A stretch of 32,637 bases of DNA from Hydnum rufescens UP504 (lineage: Eukaryota; Basidiomycota; Agaricomycetes; Cantharellales; Hydnaceae), in contig MU129282.1 of assembly GCA_014904985.1 (NCBI GenBank), positions 4,836 through 37,472 of the forward strand, in the 5' to 3' direction. Below the pieces are notes generated by a model, which was given only the letters and a program-made list of their open reading frames with translations, was not told the origin of the DNA and made no database searches. How positions within the stretch are numbered: position 1 is the stretch's first letter; each line of letters begins with the position of its first letter. Made by a program: the position numbers and the translations under genes. Below are positions 22,365 through 31,150 of this stretch, piece after piece.

Positions 22365-22474
22365 GTAAGTTCTCAATTACAGGATGTACAACAGTGCCAA
22401 AAGAGCAGCTTCTGCTGCTCTTTTGGCACTGGCTCTGTTTTCCATTATTGTTAACATATTATTTACTGATCTAG
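22365..22474 (+). other. Hairpin-bearing intron-like interval (right half)
   Basis: Donor GTAAGT at 22365, hairpin type a at 22393-22430, TTTACTGAT branch match, GATCTAG acceptor ending at 22474. The length is 110 nt. Donor, branch site and acceptor are in the same order and spacing as in the neighbouring units. Confidence 0.55.
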
Positions 22475-22858
22475 ATACCTTTGCCCTGTGCAAAAACCCC
22501 CCTGCACAAAAAATGGATGTGTGAAGCCACCCACAACCTGATCCAAGAGCCCAGCAGACACAAGCTTGTACAGGCCCATGAGCTTATTCCATGTATATAA
22601 TAATAATATAATAATAGATAGCTCCTTAAACAAAGTGTAGAGGCCCCTGGGGCTGATATAGAGTTCGATACAGATAATTGGCACCAGACTGGTTCCCATG
22701 GGAACCCTGCAGGGTCCCCCTGGGTTTTTCAACCCTGCCTTGTATCCTGCAGCTTTTACCCCTGTGACTCATGGGGTGGGTTTTCAACCCTGCAGTGTGG
22801 GAGGTCCTAAATTCCCCCATGGGGACCCCATGCAATAGCCTAGGTCAAATGCCTGAAG

Positions 22859-23429
22859 TTTCACCTCTTGTGCCCAAGATGGGGGCAGAACTTGTGGGTT
22901 GGCATCTGTGGATTGATTGGATTGTGAAGGATGTGGGCATTTGATGTGCCCAGGAGGAGGCAGCAATGTGCGTGTTAGAAGAGGTGCATCATCTTGATGC
23001 TGAGGTGAGGCATGAGGCCACAGAAGCTGCTCAGCATGCAGCTGAGTTGGAGGTGCCAAGGGGTGCATTGAAAGATGTGCCTTTGGTTTTGAGTGACAAT
23101 GAGGAGTTGCCAATGGTGAGTAAATTTTTTTTTGAAGTTGTGGTGTTGCTGACATGGGTGTTTCATGGGTAGTGCAATTGGTGTGCATCTGTGCACACTC
23201 AGTGGGTAGCTGGTGGTAAGAAGGGGGATGAGCCTTGGTGCATGTCTGGTCCCTGGTTCTGCTGTCAGGCATGTGCCAAGTGGAACAAGAAATGTTTGCT
23301 TGTGCTGGTGAACCACTGGAATTTGAAGCAGGGTGCCAAGGGCAATGAGGAGCCTCCATGGGCATCCAGGCAATGATGTGTTGTGTCAGGCTGGTCAGTC
23401 ATATGGGGGTCCTAATTTAGGTACCACTT
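22859..23429 (+). pseudogene. Gene fragment with a short cysteine motif, unrecognised
   Basis: An open segment (22966-23115) reads VRHEATEAAQHAAELEV and LSDNEELPM and stops at a donor-like GTGAGT (23116). A second open segment (about 23214-23376) contains WFCCQACAKWNKKC, a small Cys cluster, and ends in TGA. Between them lies a T-rich intron-like stretch with CATGGGTAG. The pattern of a helical segment followed by a C-x2-C...C motif resembles low-complexity basidiomycete proteins linked to repeats, but I cannot name a family. Long minus-strand frames over this region are shadows. Confidence 0.3.
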
Positions 23430-24901
23430 TTGGGGCAGAAAATGGTACCTAATAGGTCCCTAGACCTTATGGCTGAAATCAGGCCATTCCAATTCAGTTT
23501 TTTGGGCATCTATTGGCCAATCCATGGCTGTGCTAGATTATATAGTTATTATTATTATTACTACTATTATTATATACATATTATGCTATATATGTATTAT
23601 CCCCCCCCCAGGGTTTGCCACAGGGTGGACAGTTCATGTGGGTCATGTGCCTGCATATACTCACCACACCTGCTGTAGCAGGTGGGATCCATATGCCCCA
23701 GTCAGGGGCCACTTGGCAGGTTTGTAGGGGGGTCATGCAGGTTCTGGTCAAAAATCCAGAGAAATAAGGAATAAAATATTAGTACAAAATTACTGCAGTG
23801 CAAAACAGCAGCTTATGCTGCTCTTTTTGCACCACGGGACTGGGAAATAAAATGAACTTAAAACATACCTTGTACCCCACACCTGCAGGTGTAGGGTACT
23901 GGGGCTGTGCATGCCAGCTCATAGGCATGGCAGTTCATACAGGTCCCCCATCATTCAGGTGTTGATATGCAGGGTTACAGGGGGTTCTTTGTTGGTATTC
24001 ATTTGCCAGGGAAATTGGAACCTACAAAATACTGTTTTAAATTAGTTAAGAAATAAGGACCATGCAAAAAGAGTGGGCAGGTGTGTGATTCTGGGCCCTT
24101 AGTTGGCACATTGTGTGTTGTGTTGCGGTGTATTGCATCATTCATCATTTTGCAGGTTATTGTCATGTGTTGGGCAGGCCTCAATCTAGAATAAAGTGTG
24201 TCAGTAAAAAAAATTCCAAAGCAGCACAAAAAGAGCAGCATAAGCTGCTCTTTTTGTGCCACAAGAATAAAAAATAAGAAATAAACCTTACCTTGTAGTA
24301 CCCCACACCTGCTGCAATGGGTGTGGGGTACTGGGATCATACTCCAGCTCACAGGTGTGGCAGTTTGAGTGGGGCCTGTTGTTCAGGTGTCAATAGGTGG
24401 GGTTGAGGGGTTCTCATGTGGGTATTTGTTCATGCAGGAAGTGATGATATAGAATATAAGATGATATATTAGTTAAGAGTTAAAGACCATGCAAAAAGAG
24501 CAGCTTTTGCTGCTCTTTTTGTGTGGCTGTAGCTACTGGGGGGGGGACTCACATTATATAGTACCACACACCTGCCATGGCAGGTGTGTGGTTCCTGGGG
24601 GCCTCAGTGTGGTTGCATCCTTGTTTGGCATGTTGCCATAGGTTGCATTGCCATGTCATGCTGTTGTATGTTGTGTTGCTGTGGCATGCTGCTGTGTGTC
24701 ATGTTGCTGTGTCACATTGCCAGATGTCATGTTGCCACCTCACATTTACATATGTTACATGGCTGTTTGGGCTCTCATTGTGTGTTGGATGAGGCCTGAA
24801 TCTAAAATAAATAAAGACACATTAGTAAAATGTTCCAAAGCAGCACAAAAAGAGCAGCTTTTGCTGCTCTTTTTGTGCTGTTGTATCTGTTGGTATTCAA
24901 G
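23430..24901 (-). repeat. Second cluster of hairpin-bearing units
   Basis: Four more type a hairpins lie at about 23799, 24224, 24488 and 24842, now with ACAAAAAGAGCAGC / GCTGCTCTTTTTGT stems. Type b hairpins lie at about 23872 and 24297 (CCCCACACC stems) and 24562 (CCACACACC stem). All units read on the minus strand. One clear intron-like interval is 24291-24186 (donor GTAAGG, TTTTACTGAC, TTCTAG, 106 nt). The stretch also contains AT microsatellites (about 23542-23575), a C run (about 23601-23609) and a degenerate TGTTGC-rich segment (24610-24725). It ends where the copia-like LTR begins. Confidence 0.7.
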
Positions 24902-24906
24902 GATAA

Positions 24907-25051
24907 TGTGACACAATTATGTAATTGTTCCCTTTAAGGGATTTCCTTTTTCGTTTGTTACCTTCCCCTTCTGAGCTATACAGCTTCAGTGTAATTCCCT
25001 GAGGCTTCCCTCAGCTCTCTTACATGAGACTGAGATATTCCTTAGCCTTCA
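24907..25051 (+). mobile_element. Putative 5' LTR of a copia-like retrotransposon
   Basis: About 145 bases from TGTGACACAAT to AGCCTTCA, directly before the primer-binding site. It contains a TATACA box-like motif (24977-24982). The 3' end is fixed by the primer site; the 5' end is a guess, since it abuts the hairpin cluster and no second LTR is in the window. Confidence 0.45.
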
Positions 25052-25054
25052 ATA

Positions 25055-25067
25055 GGTTATGGGCCCA
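25055..25067 (+). promoter_or_regulatory. Primer-binding site for half-tRNA initiator methionine
   Basis: GGTTATGGGCCCA is complementary to the anticodon stem-loop part of eukaryotic initiator tRNA-Met (GGGCCCATAACC). Copia-type elements are known to prime reverse transcription from an internal fragment of this tRNA. The Gag ATG (25059) lies inside it. Confidence 0.65.
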
Positions 25068-26105
25068 TCAGCTCCATCTACTTCTGCTGGCACCTCTGCT
25101 GGAACTCTGGCTCCTGCTGACCCAACTGGATGTTTATTTGCCTCTATCCCAAAACTCACCAATGATGGCAGAAATTTCATGCTATGGAAATATCACATAA
25201 AAGAAATCCTTGAAGTGCATAATCTCCTTGATTATGTCACTAGTGACAACTATAAGGAGGAACCTAGCAAGGGTACTGAGAGCCATGCAGATTGGGTAAT
25301 CAAAAACTGCCAAGCATGCCAGCAGATCACACTCACCCTGGAGGATGATCCCCTCATGGGTGTTATGCATCTTGACAATGCAAAGTCAATTTGGGCTGCT
25401 CTCTGTACATGCTACGAAGGTTTGGGTGTACAGGAAATCTCATACTTAATGGGGAAGATATGGTGCAAACAATTTAATGATGCTTCAGATCTTGAGATGC
25501 AAATTAATGAGTTACAGGCTCATGCCCTGAGACTCAAGAACCTTGGTTTCTCCATCCCTGATAACATCCTTGCTATTGGTATCCTTTTATCACTTCCTCC
25601 CTCTTACAGCACTCTCCAAACCTCCATTGGTGTAATGGCTGATGATAAGCTCAACTCACACAAGGTAGTCACCTTAATCCTTGCTGAACAACAATGCAGA
25701 TGCAAAACCAGTGAAGCCACATTCTGAGCATGTGTGGGCAAACCCCAAAATGGGAAAGATGCCAAAGATGGAAAGAAAGGGAAGAAATGCTCAAACTGCC
25801 AAATATTTGGTCATACAGTCAAGAAGTGCTATTCTAAAGGTGGTGGGATGAAAGGCCAAGGACCAAAGCATGATGAAAAGGGCAAGGCCACAAACAAGGC
25901 ATCTGATACTTCGAAAACCACAGCCAATTCATCGAAATCCATTGAACTTTTTATGGCCACTATTGATGAGTCTGATAGTGATAATTCTGATGATGAACAT
26001 CTCAAATTACATGTTGCAAGTAGACTAAAATCTCTGGAATGTCAGCAGACCTGGATTCAGGCTGGTCAGACAGTCTTAGGGGCCTTAAAAGGTATGTCAT
26101 TTTGA
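25059..26105 (+). pseudogene. Truncated copia-like Gag with one in-frame stop
   Basis: One frame runs from ATG 25059 to TGA 26103-26105, interrupted only by TGA at 25725-25727, which would be Arg if it arose from CGA. The N-terminal part has the LTR-copia Gag pattern: LTNDGRNFMLWKYHIKEIL, later KSIWAALC, and LPPSYSTLQTSI near codons 178-190. The C-terminal part has a CCHC zinc knuckle (C-x2-C-x4-H-x4-C, 25788-25829) in a lysine-rich region, then a Ser/Asp-rich acidic tail. No protease, integrase or reverse transcriptase follows, so the element is truncated and not autonomous. Confidence 0.8.
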
Positions 26106-26498
26106 TATCTGTATAGTGCCTGATAGGCTTGTATTATGTTTGATATCAAACAGTGATCAAAAGAGTATTTGATAGCAAAAGAGTTGGGTTTGAGCTCAAT
26201 TTGAGATCAATTTGAGATCAACTTTGGAACTTGTAGAATTCTGCAATGCTTTACTGTAGTGCAGACAAGACATTTTATTATGCAAAGCATTTACATGGTT
26301 AAAGGAAATATTATTCTGAATCCAAATCTAGTTCTACAATTGCTTGGTCCACTGTGGCTATCAAACCAGCTTCCTTCAGCTCAAAGAACTCCTCCAGCTC
26401 ACCACCCTCTGAGTCATCATCTGAACTTGCATCAAAATCATCAAGATTCCTTCTACTTTGACAATTATGGTCTGGGCATGGCGGGGTTGTAGTGGCAA
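26106..26498 (-). other. Junction between truncated Gag and KDZ gene, with possible KDZ acidic tail
   Basis: The first 200 bases hold nothing recognisable beyond a TTTGAGATCAA repeat (26200-26222). On the minus strand, a frame covering 26634-26311 reads an acidic segment (DDFDASSDDDSEGGELEEFF) and stops at 26311. It overlaps the last part of the KDZ frame in a different phase. It could be the real KDZ C-terminus joined by an intron or separated by a frameshift. Confidence 0.4.
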
Positions 26499-29400
26499 CT
26501 AAAGATTCTTGTTCCAATTGCACTCGGACATTAGACCAAACACATAATGTTGATGTAGCGCCAAAGGCATTCGAACTGAGTCCCAACTTGGAGCACCAGG
26601 AGCAATGGGCACTTGGACTATGTCCTTTTTCCAAGCTGTCATCCAGTCATACAGTTGGTGTGCCCACAGAAGCCCAAAATACGAGACATCTTCATCCTTG
26701 GATCCCATGAAGAGGTCCATTGCAGCTGAATACTCTTCATGGAACCACATCTGAAGGTTGGCATGCTCACCCTTGCACCTCTCAAGCTCCTGCTGGCAGC
26801 TGGCCACCTCCTGTGAGATCTGGATACCTTCTTTGACTGAGGGATCTGCCAACCAAGGGGGCACAACTCCATCCGGGAAATCTGCAATATTGCCTCGAGA
26901 ATCTTCCCATATATCTTGATCCACATCCAGCTTGTACAGGCCATCCATTGTGAGCATTGGCGGAATGTATGCATCTCTCCAAATACCTCCCCTTCCCCTA
27001 AGCACAACCAGTTCCTTTAGCCTTGCATTGTATTTCTTTACAGTGGCCTCAATCCCGCCAGATCGGTTTTTAACAGCTTTCTCAACATGGGCCTTTGTCT
27101 TCTGGTCCAAGATGCAACTCGAGTTCGTGCAGTCCAATGTGGCAAGCTCGAACTTCCTAGCCCTCAGCTTCTTCAGAAGTTGCTCATGAAGTGCACAGAG
27201 GTTGAGCTGAATATTGACCCATTTATCCTTCTTGAGCCTATTTAACTCAGATGCAGACGCATGGTCGGTTAGCCACAGCTCATCGGTCTTCTTGTTGATC
27301 GTGGTCTCCAATTGCCAGATGGCCTCCTTCAGCAGCCTGACTTTTTCCTGCCACTCTGCCTGCACTTCATTGCTTGCAGTCATGTCATCTTGGACCAAAT
27401 CATTCCCCTCAGCAATCAAATCCTTGAGATTCCCTCGCTGAGCCTCAAGGGTTGCTGTCAGAGATATGATCTGTTCCACAGCTTGGGCACCTTTCGTCTG
27501 AGACTGGTGTGAAACAGGTTGGCTGTGATATTCTCGTTGGGCTTTGAACTGCTCCATTAAGTAACTGGGAGAGCAGTCACCAAGCTTCATCTCTGCCTCT
27601 TCTAGGCAGTGCTGCAACCAATCAATTTGACCTTGGAGCCACTTTCCCATTCCCATGCGCTTCCTGTCATCAATGTGCTCCACCTGGAGGTCAAGAATGA
27701 AGAGACACCAGTGATAGCCTGTCACCCACAACCCAGGGATAAGCCTGTGAAGCTCACTCCAAAACTGCTCACACCCTTCGCCATCTGAGAGTCCCCAGAG
27801 CTCTGATTTGTGAGGATGATACCAGAGCTGGCATGCCCATTGATGACCGTATGCATGGAAAATCAAAACCCCCCACTCCAAGCGAGGCAGCCATTCCAGC
27901 ATGAATCTCCACTTTTTCAGAGTCTGGTCCATCTGACAGCCAATGTCACACAGGGCCCCAATTCTCCAGTGACTCAGTACGTGCTTCAGGATGGTCTCCA
28001 AGAGTGCAAAGACATAGAACTGCTTCTCTCCTGCAGTCCACATGCTTGCAACAGCAAGTGGTATGTCATGACGGCACAGTAGAGCTATTACCCCAGTATC
28101 TTCAAAATACTGGGTTGACACCTTGACACGATCTTCATCTGCAGCAATAAATGACTGCCAACATGCATCATAGGTCGAGTTCGGTGCATGGAGGCCTGGT
28201 TCCACTGTATCATCCTCTGGGTGATCTGCATGATAATCGGTGCCCTCATTGGCTGTGCATTTCGGTCCCATGCATGCTGGCCTTACAGGACGAGTCTCCA
28301 GGATTTTCCTTTCCCAGGACTCCAAATAGTCCCTCGACAACACGATTGTCTTGGGTGAAGTGACTGGGGGATCGCATGCACCTGTCTCTCCCTCATGACC
28401 ATGTCATTGGTCTTCATTGCGGATCTGCTTAAGTTGGAAATTTGCATCAATGCAAACGATGAGCTGGACTCTACAAGTTTCATTGCAGTCAGAATGACTA
28501 TTATCCCAGCTTGTCACAGATAATAGCCTACTCACAGCATATTATGTGTGTCTGTATGATTTCCTCCAAAACAAAGTGGGCATTGTGACCTCAAGTATTC
28601 ACTGGGGTGGGTATGGTCGGCAGGAATGAAATTTGAGCAGATGTCAGGAGGCAGATCGGCAGACACATGAGTGAGAATGGTGGCAGGAGCATTAACTGAA
28701 GCATTTGTAGGAGTTGAGTTTGCAGACAGCTTTGGATCGCTCTGAACGTTGACATATCCCTGCTCATGTACTGGCGTTCTCTCATCCAACTCTGAGATCA
28801 ACCCTCTCTTATCATCCTGCACAATTCGAGTAATCTCTGCCCTGACCAACCTGAACAAGCACCTGATAGTGCACAAGTGCATTCGCAAAGCATCGCTGAA
28901 ATGAATCTCCTGTTGCAAACTCATACCCATGAGCTTTGAGGTACTCGACCAGAGTCATGGCCCATGCTCTTTCATTGGGTGCTGTATGAAGAAATAGGGA
29001 GGCCACAAATTCGAGCATGTCGAGACTGACTGCCAATGTGGGGAAAAGAGGTGCACATGGGAAGAAACTGCGCTCGACAAGCTGGATGGCAGCCAGACGG
29101 CATGGACAGACCGTCAGCACAACCTCTTCCAGTCGCTCCATGGAAACGCAGAGAACCCGAAGGGGTCGAGGTGCCCCACATCTACATACTGCAGGACTAT
29201 GGGGCTCTTCTGCCAAGAGGTCTGAGAAGCACCCCCGAGCAACCTTCATGTAGGGATGGATAAGGCTGGGTAACACCTCTCTGTTCCATCTATCTGCTTG
29301 AGCAAGTTTACAAAGTGCATGCCGAGATCGTTTGTCCTTCATTACTTGTATTTTACTCTGGCTCATTTCAGCTGCATATTGCACATCCACATGATCCCAG

Positions 29401-29645
29401 CTGAAGTACTCGGAACGTGTAAGGGGAGGATCAGGAGGGAATCGAGGCGAGACCAATGTTTTGAGGGAGGGCAAAGGCGAATCAGCAATGTCTCAGGCAG
29501 ATGCAGGTATAGAAGGGGCCATCATGTGCCTAGGCCTTTTGGATGGAGGGGGCTCATGCTCACTACCTTGATTTGGAGGTAGTTTTTGTTTTTGGTGCGT
29601 TCGTTTCTCCCTCCTCTTCTTGGCAGCCACGACTGCAGCCAACAT
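26499..29645 (-). CDS. KDZ transposase with N-terminal CxC1-type cysteine cluster, disrupted
   Basis: DNA transposase of the Kyakuja-Dileera-Zisupton superfamily, nuclear. The start is probably the ATG at 29645, with basic nuclear-targeting-like segments (KKRREKR, SKRPR). In-frame TGA lies at 29493-29495. The CxC1-like cluster follows: CRCGAPRPLRVLC, CPCRLAAIQL, then FFPCAPLFPTLAVSLDMLEF. A frameshift is needed near 28850. Then PSEYLRSQCPLCFGG, an intron at 28471-28535 (GTGAGT, CTGAC, GTAG), and VQLIVCIDANF. A second in-frame TGA is at 28404-28406. The remaining 614-codon frame (28343-26499) has the DDE residues in CRHD (D93), CDIGCQ (D133) and SDGEGCEQFW (E189), followed by coiled-coil-rich sequence. 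Both TGA codons could come from CGA. CpG content is near normal, so decay is recent or partial. Confidence 0.85.
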
Positions 29646-29699
29646 TATGTGAAAGCAGAGCAAGAAACTCTGGAAATGGTATTGATGAGGCTGTACAAT

Positions 29700-31150
29700 A
29701 GGAACGAATGATAGGCAAGGTGGCGTGTGGGTGAGAAAAAACTTGACAATGGATGGATGGCCGATTCATGCAAGAGACTGCACTGCACGACTGGCAAGAA
29801 TAATGGTGACTGCAGGTGAAACTGCGGTGTGACACTACCCGATGCTTTGAGATGGTGACAGGGTAGTGAGAAAAAACTCGAAAAAAGAGCTGGTTCATGC
29901 AAGAGATGGCATGGATAATGGCGACTGCAGATGAAACTGCAGTGTGACACTACCCGATGCTTTGAGGGAGGGTGATGGGATGATGTACAGGTGAGGTAAT
30001 GCTTGAAAAAAGAGCTAGTTCATGCAAGAGATGGCACAGATAGTGGCGACTGCAGACAGAACTGCGGTGTGACACTACCCGATGCTTTGAGAGAGGGTGA
30101 TGAGATGATGTATGGGTGAGATAAAAAAGAGCTGGTTTGCGCAAGAGGTGGCATGGATAGTGGCGACTGCAGACAGAACTGTGGTGTGACACTACCCGAT
30201 GCTTTGAGAGAGGGTGACGAGATGGTGTATGGGCGAGATAACAGTCGAAAAAAAGAGCTGGTTCGCTCAAGAGATGGCACAGATAGTGGCGACTGCAGAC
30301 AAAACTGCGGTGTGACACTACCCAATGCTTTGAGAGAGGGTGACGAGATGATGTATGGGTGAGATAAAAAGAGCCAGTTCATGCAAGAGGTGGCACGGAT
30401 AGTGGCGACTGCGGACAAAACCGCGGTGTGACACTACCTGATGCTTTGAGGGAGGGTGACGAGATGATGTATGGGTGAGATAACAGTCGAAAAAAAGAGC
30501 TGGTTCGCTCAAGAGATGGCACGGATAGTGGCGACTGCAGACAAAACTGCAGTGTGACACTACCCAATGCTTTGAGAGAGGGTGACGAGATGATGTATGG
30601 GTGAGATAAAAAAGAGCTGGTTTGCGCAAGAAGTGGCACGGATAGTGGCGACTGCGACAAAACCATGGTGACACTACCCGGTGCCTTGAGAGAGGGTGAT
30701 GAGGTGACGTGTGAGTGAGATAATGCTCGGAAAAAAGAGCTGGTTTGTGTAATAAATAGCATGGATAGTGGTGACTGCAGTTGAAACTGTGGTGTGACAC
30801 TACCCAGTGCCTTGAGGAGGGTGATGAGGTGACGTGCGAGTGAGATAATGCTTGAACAAACAGAGGATCCATGCAAGAGATGGCATGGATAGTGGCGACT
30901 GCAAAACTGCGGTGTGACACTACCCAGTGCCTTGAGAGAGGGCGACGAGGTGACGGGTGAGTGAGATAACATTCAAAAACAACAGAGGATCTGTGCAAGA
31001 ACATGGATAGTGGTGACTGCAGTCAAAACTGCAGTGTGACACTACCTGGTGCCTTGAGTGAGATAACACTGGAAAAAAAACAGGGGATCTGCGCAAGAGA
31101 AGGCACAGACTCAGTCGAAACTGCAGTGTGACACTACCCGGTGCTTGAGA
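29700..31150. repeat. Minisatellite of about 12 units, 110-130 bp each, upstream of the KDZ gene
   Basis: Each unit contains GTGTGACACTACCCGATGC, GAGAGGGTGACGAGATGATG, TATGGGTGAGATAA, AAAAAGAGCTGGTT and GGATAGTGGCGACTGCAGAC. The TGACACTACC core occurs near 29829, 29944, 30070, 30187, 30312, 30429, 30556, 30667, 30796, 30916, 31037 and 31128. Two unit lengths alternate (about 117 and 125), depending on a short insert (CAGTCGAAAA type). CpG is kept, unlike in the 76-bp array. Minus-strand open frames through it (29563-31004) are repeat read-through. Position and orientation make it part of the KDZ 5' region. Confidence 0.88.

Larger units (their letters stand above)
19553..22858. repeat. Large inverted structure built of hairpin-bearing units
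   Basis: About 265-bp units occupy both halves and reverse polarity at 21,175. In the left half, hairpin type a (ACCAAAAGAGCAGC, 4-base loop, GCTGCTCTTTTGGC) begins at about 19872, 20132, 20397, 20660 and 20925. In the right half it begins at about 21392, 21662, 21850, 22119 and 22393. Hairpin type b (CCACACACCTGC or CCACACACCCAC with its complement) lies about 70 bases to the right of each type a in the left half and about 50-70 bases to the left in the right half. The outer ends share an inverted 17-base match (AGGCTATTGCATGGGGT at 19565-19581 and its complement at 22825-22841). No transposase frame is present. Confidence 0.75.

Noticed and set aside
22784..23373. Minus-strand open frames of 193 and 132 codons
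   Set aside because: They are antisense shadows rich in His, Pro and Ser, opposite the more protein-like plus-strand fragment, with no splice or motif support.
19872..24879. Hairpins as bacterial-type terminators
   Set aside because: The setting is eukaryotic, no coding frame ends before them, and T runs do not follow the stems consistently. Their place inside intron-like intervals is a better description.
29563..31004. Minus-strand open frames of up to 228 codons in the minisatellite
   Set aside because: Repetitive translation of one 110-130 bp unit in shifting frames, with no start context or splice signals.
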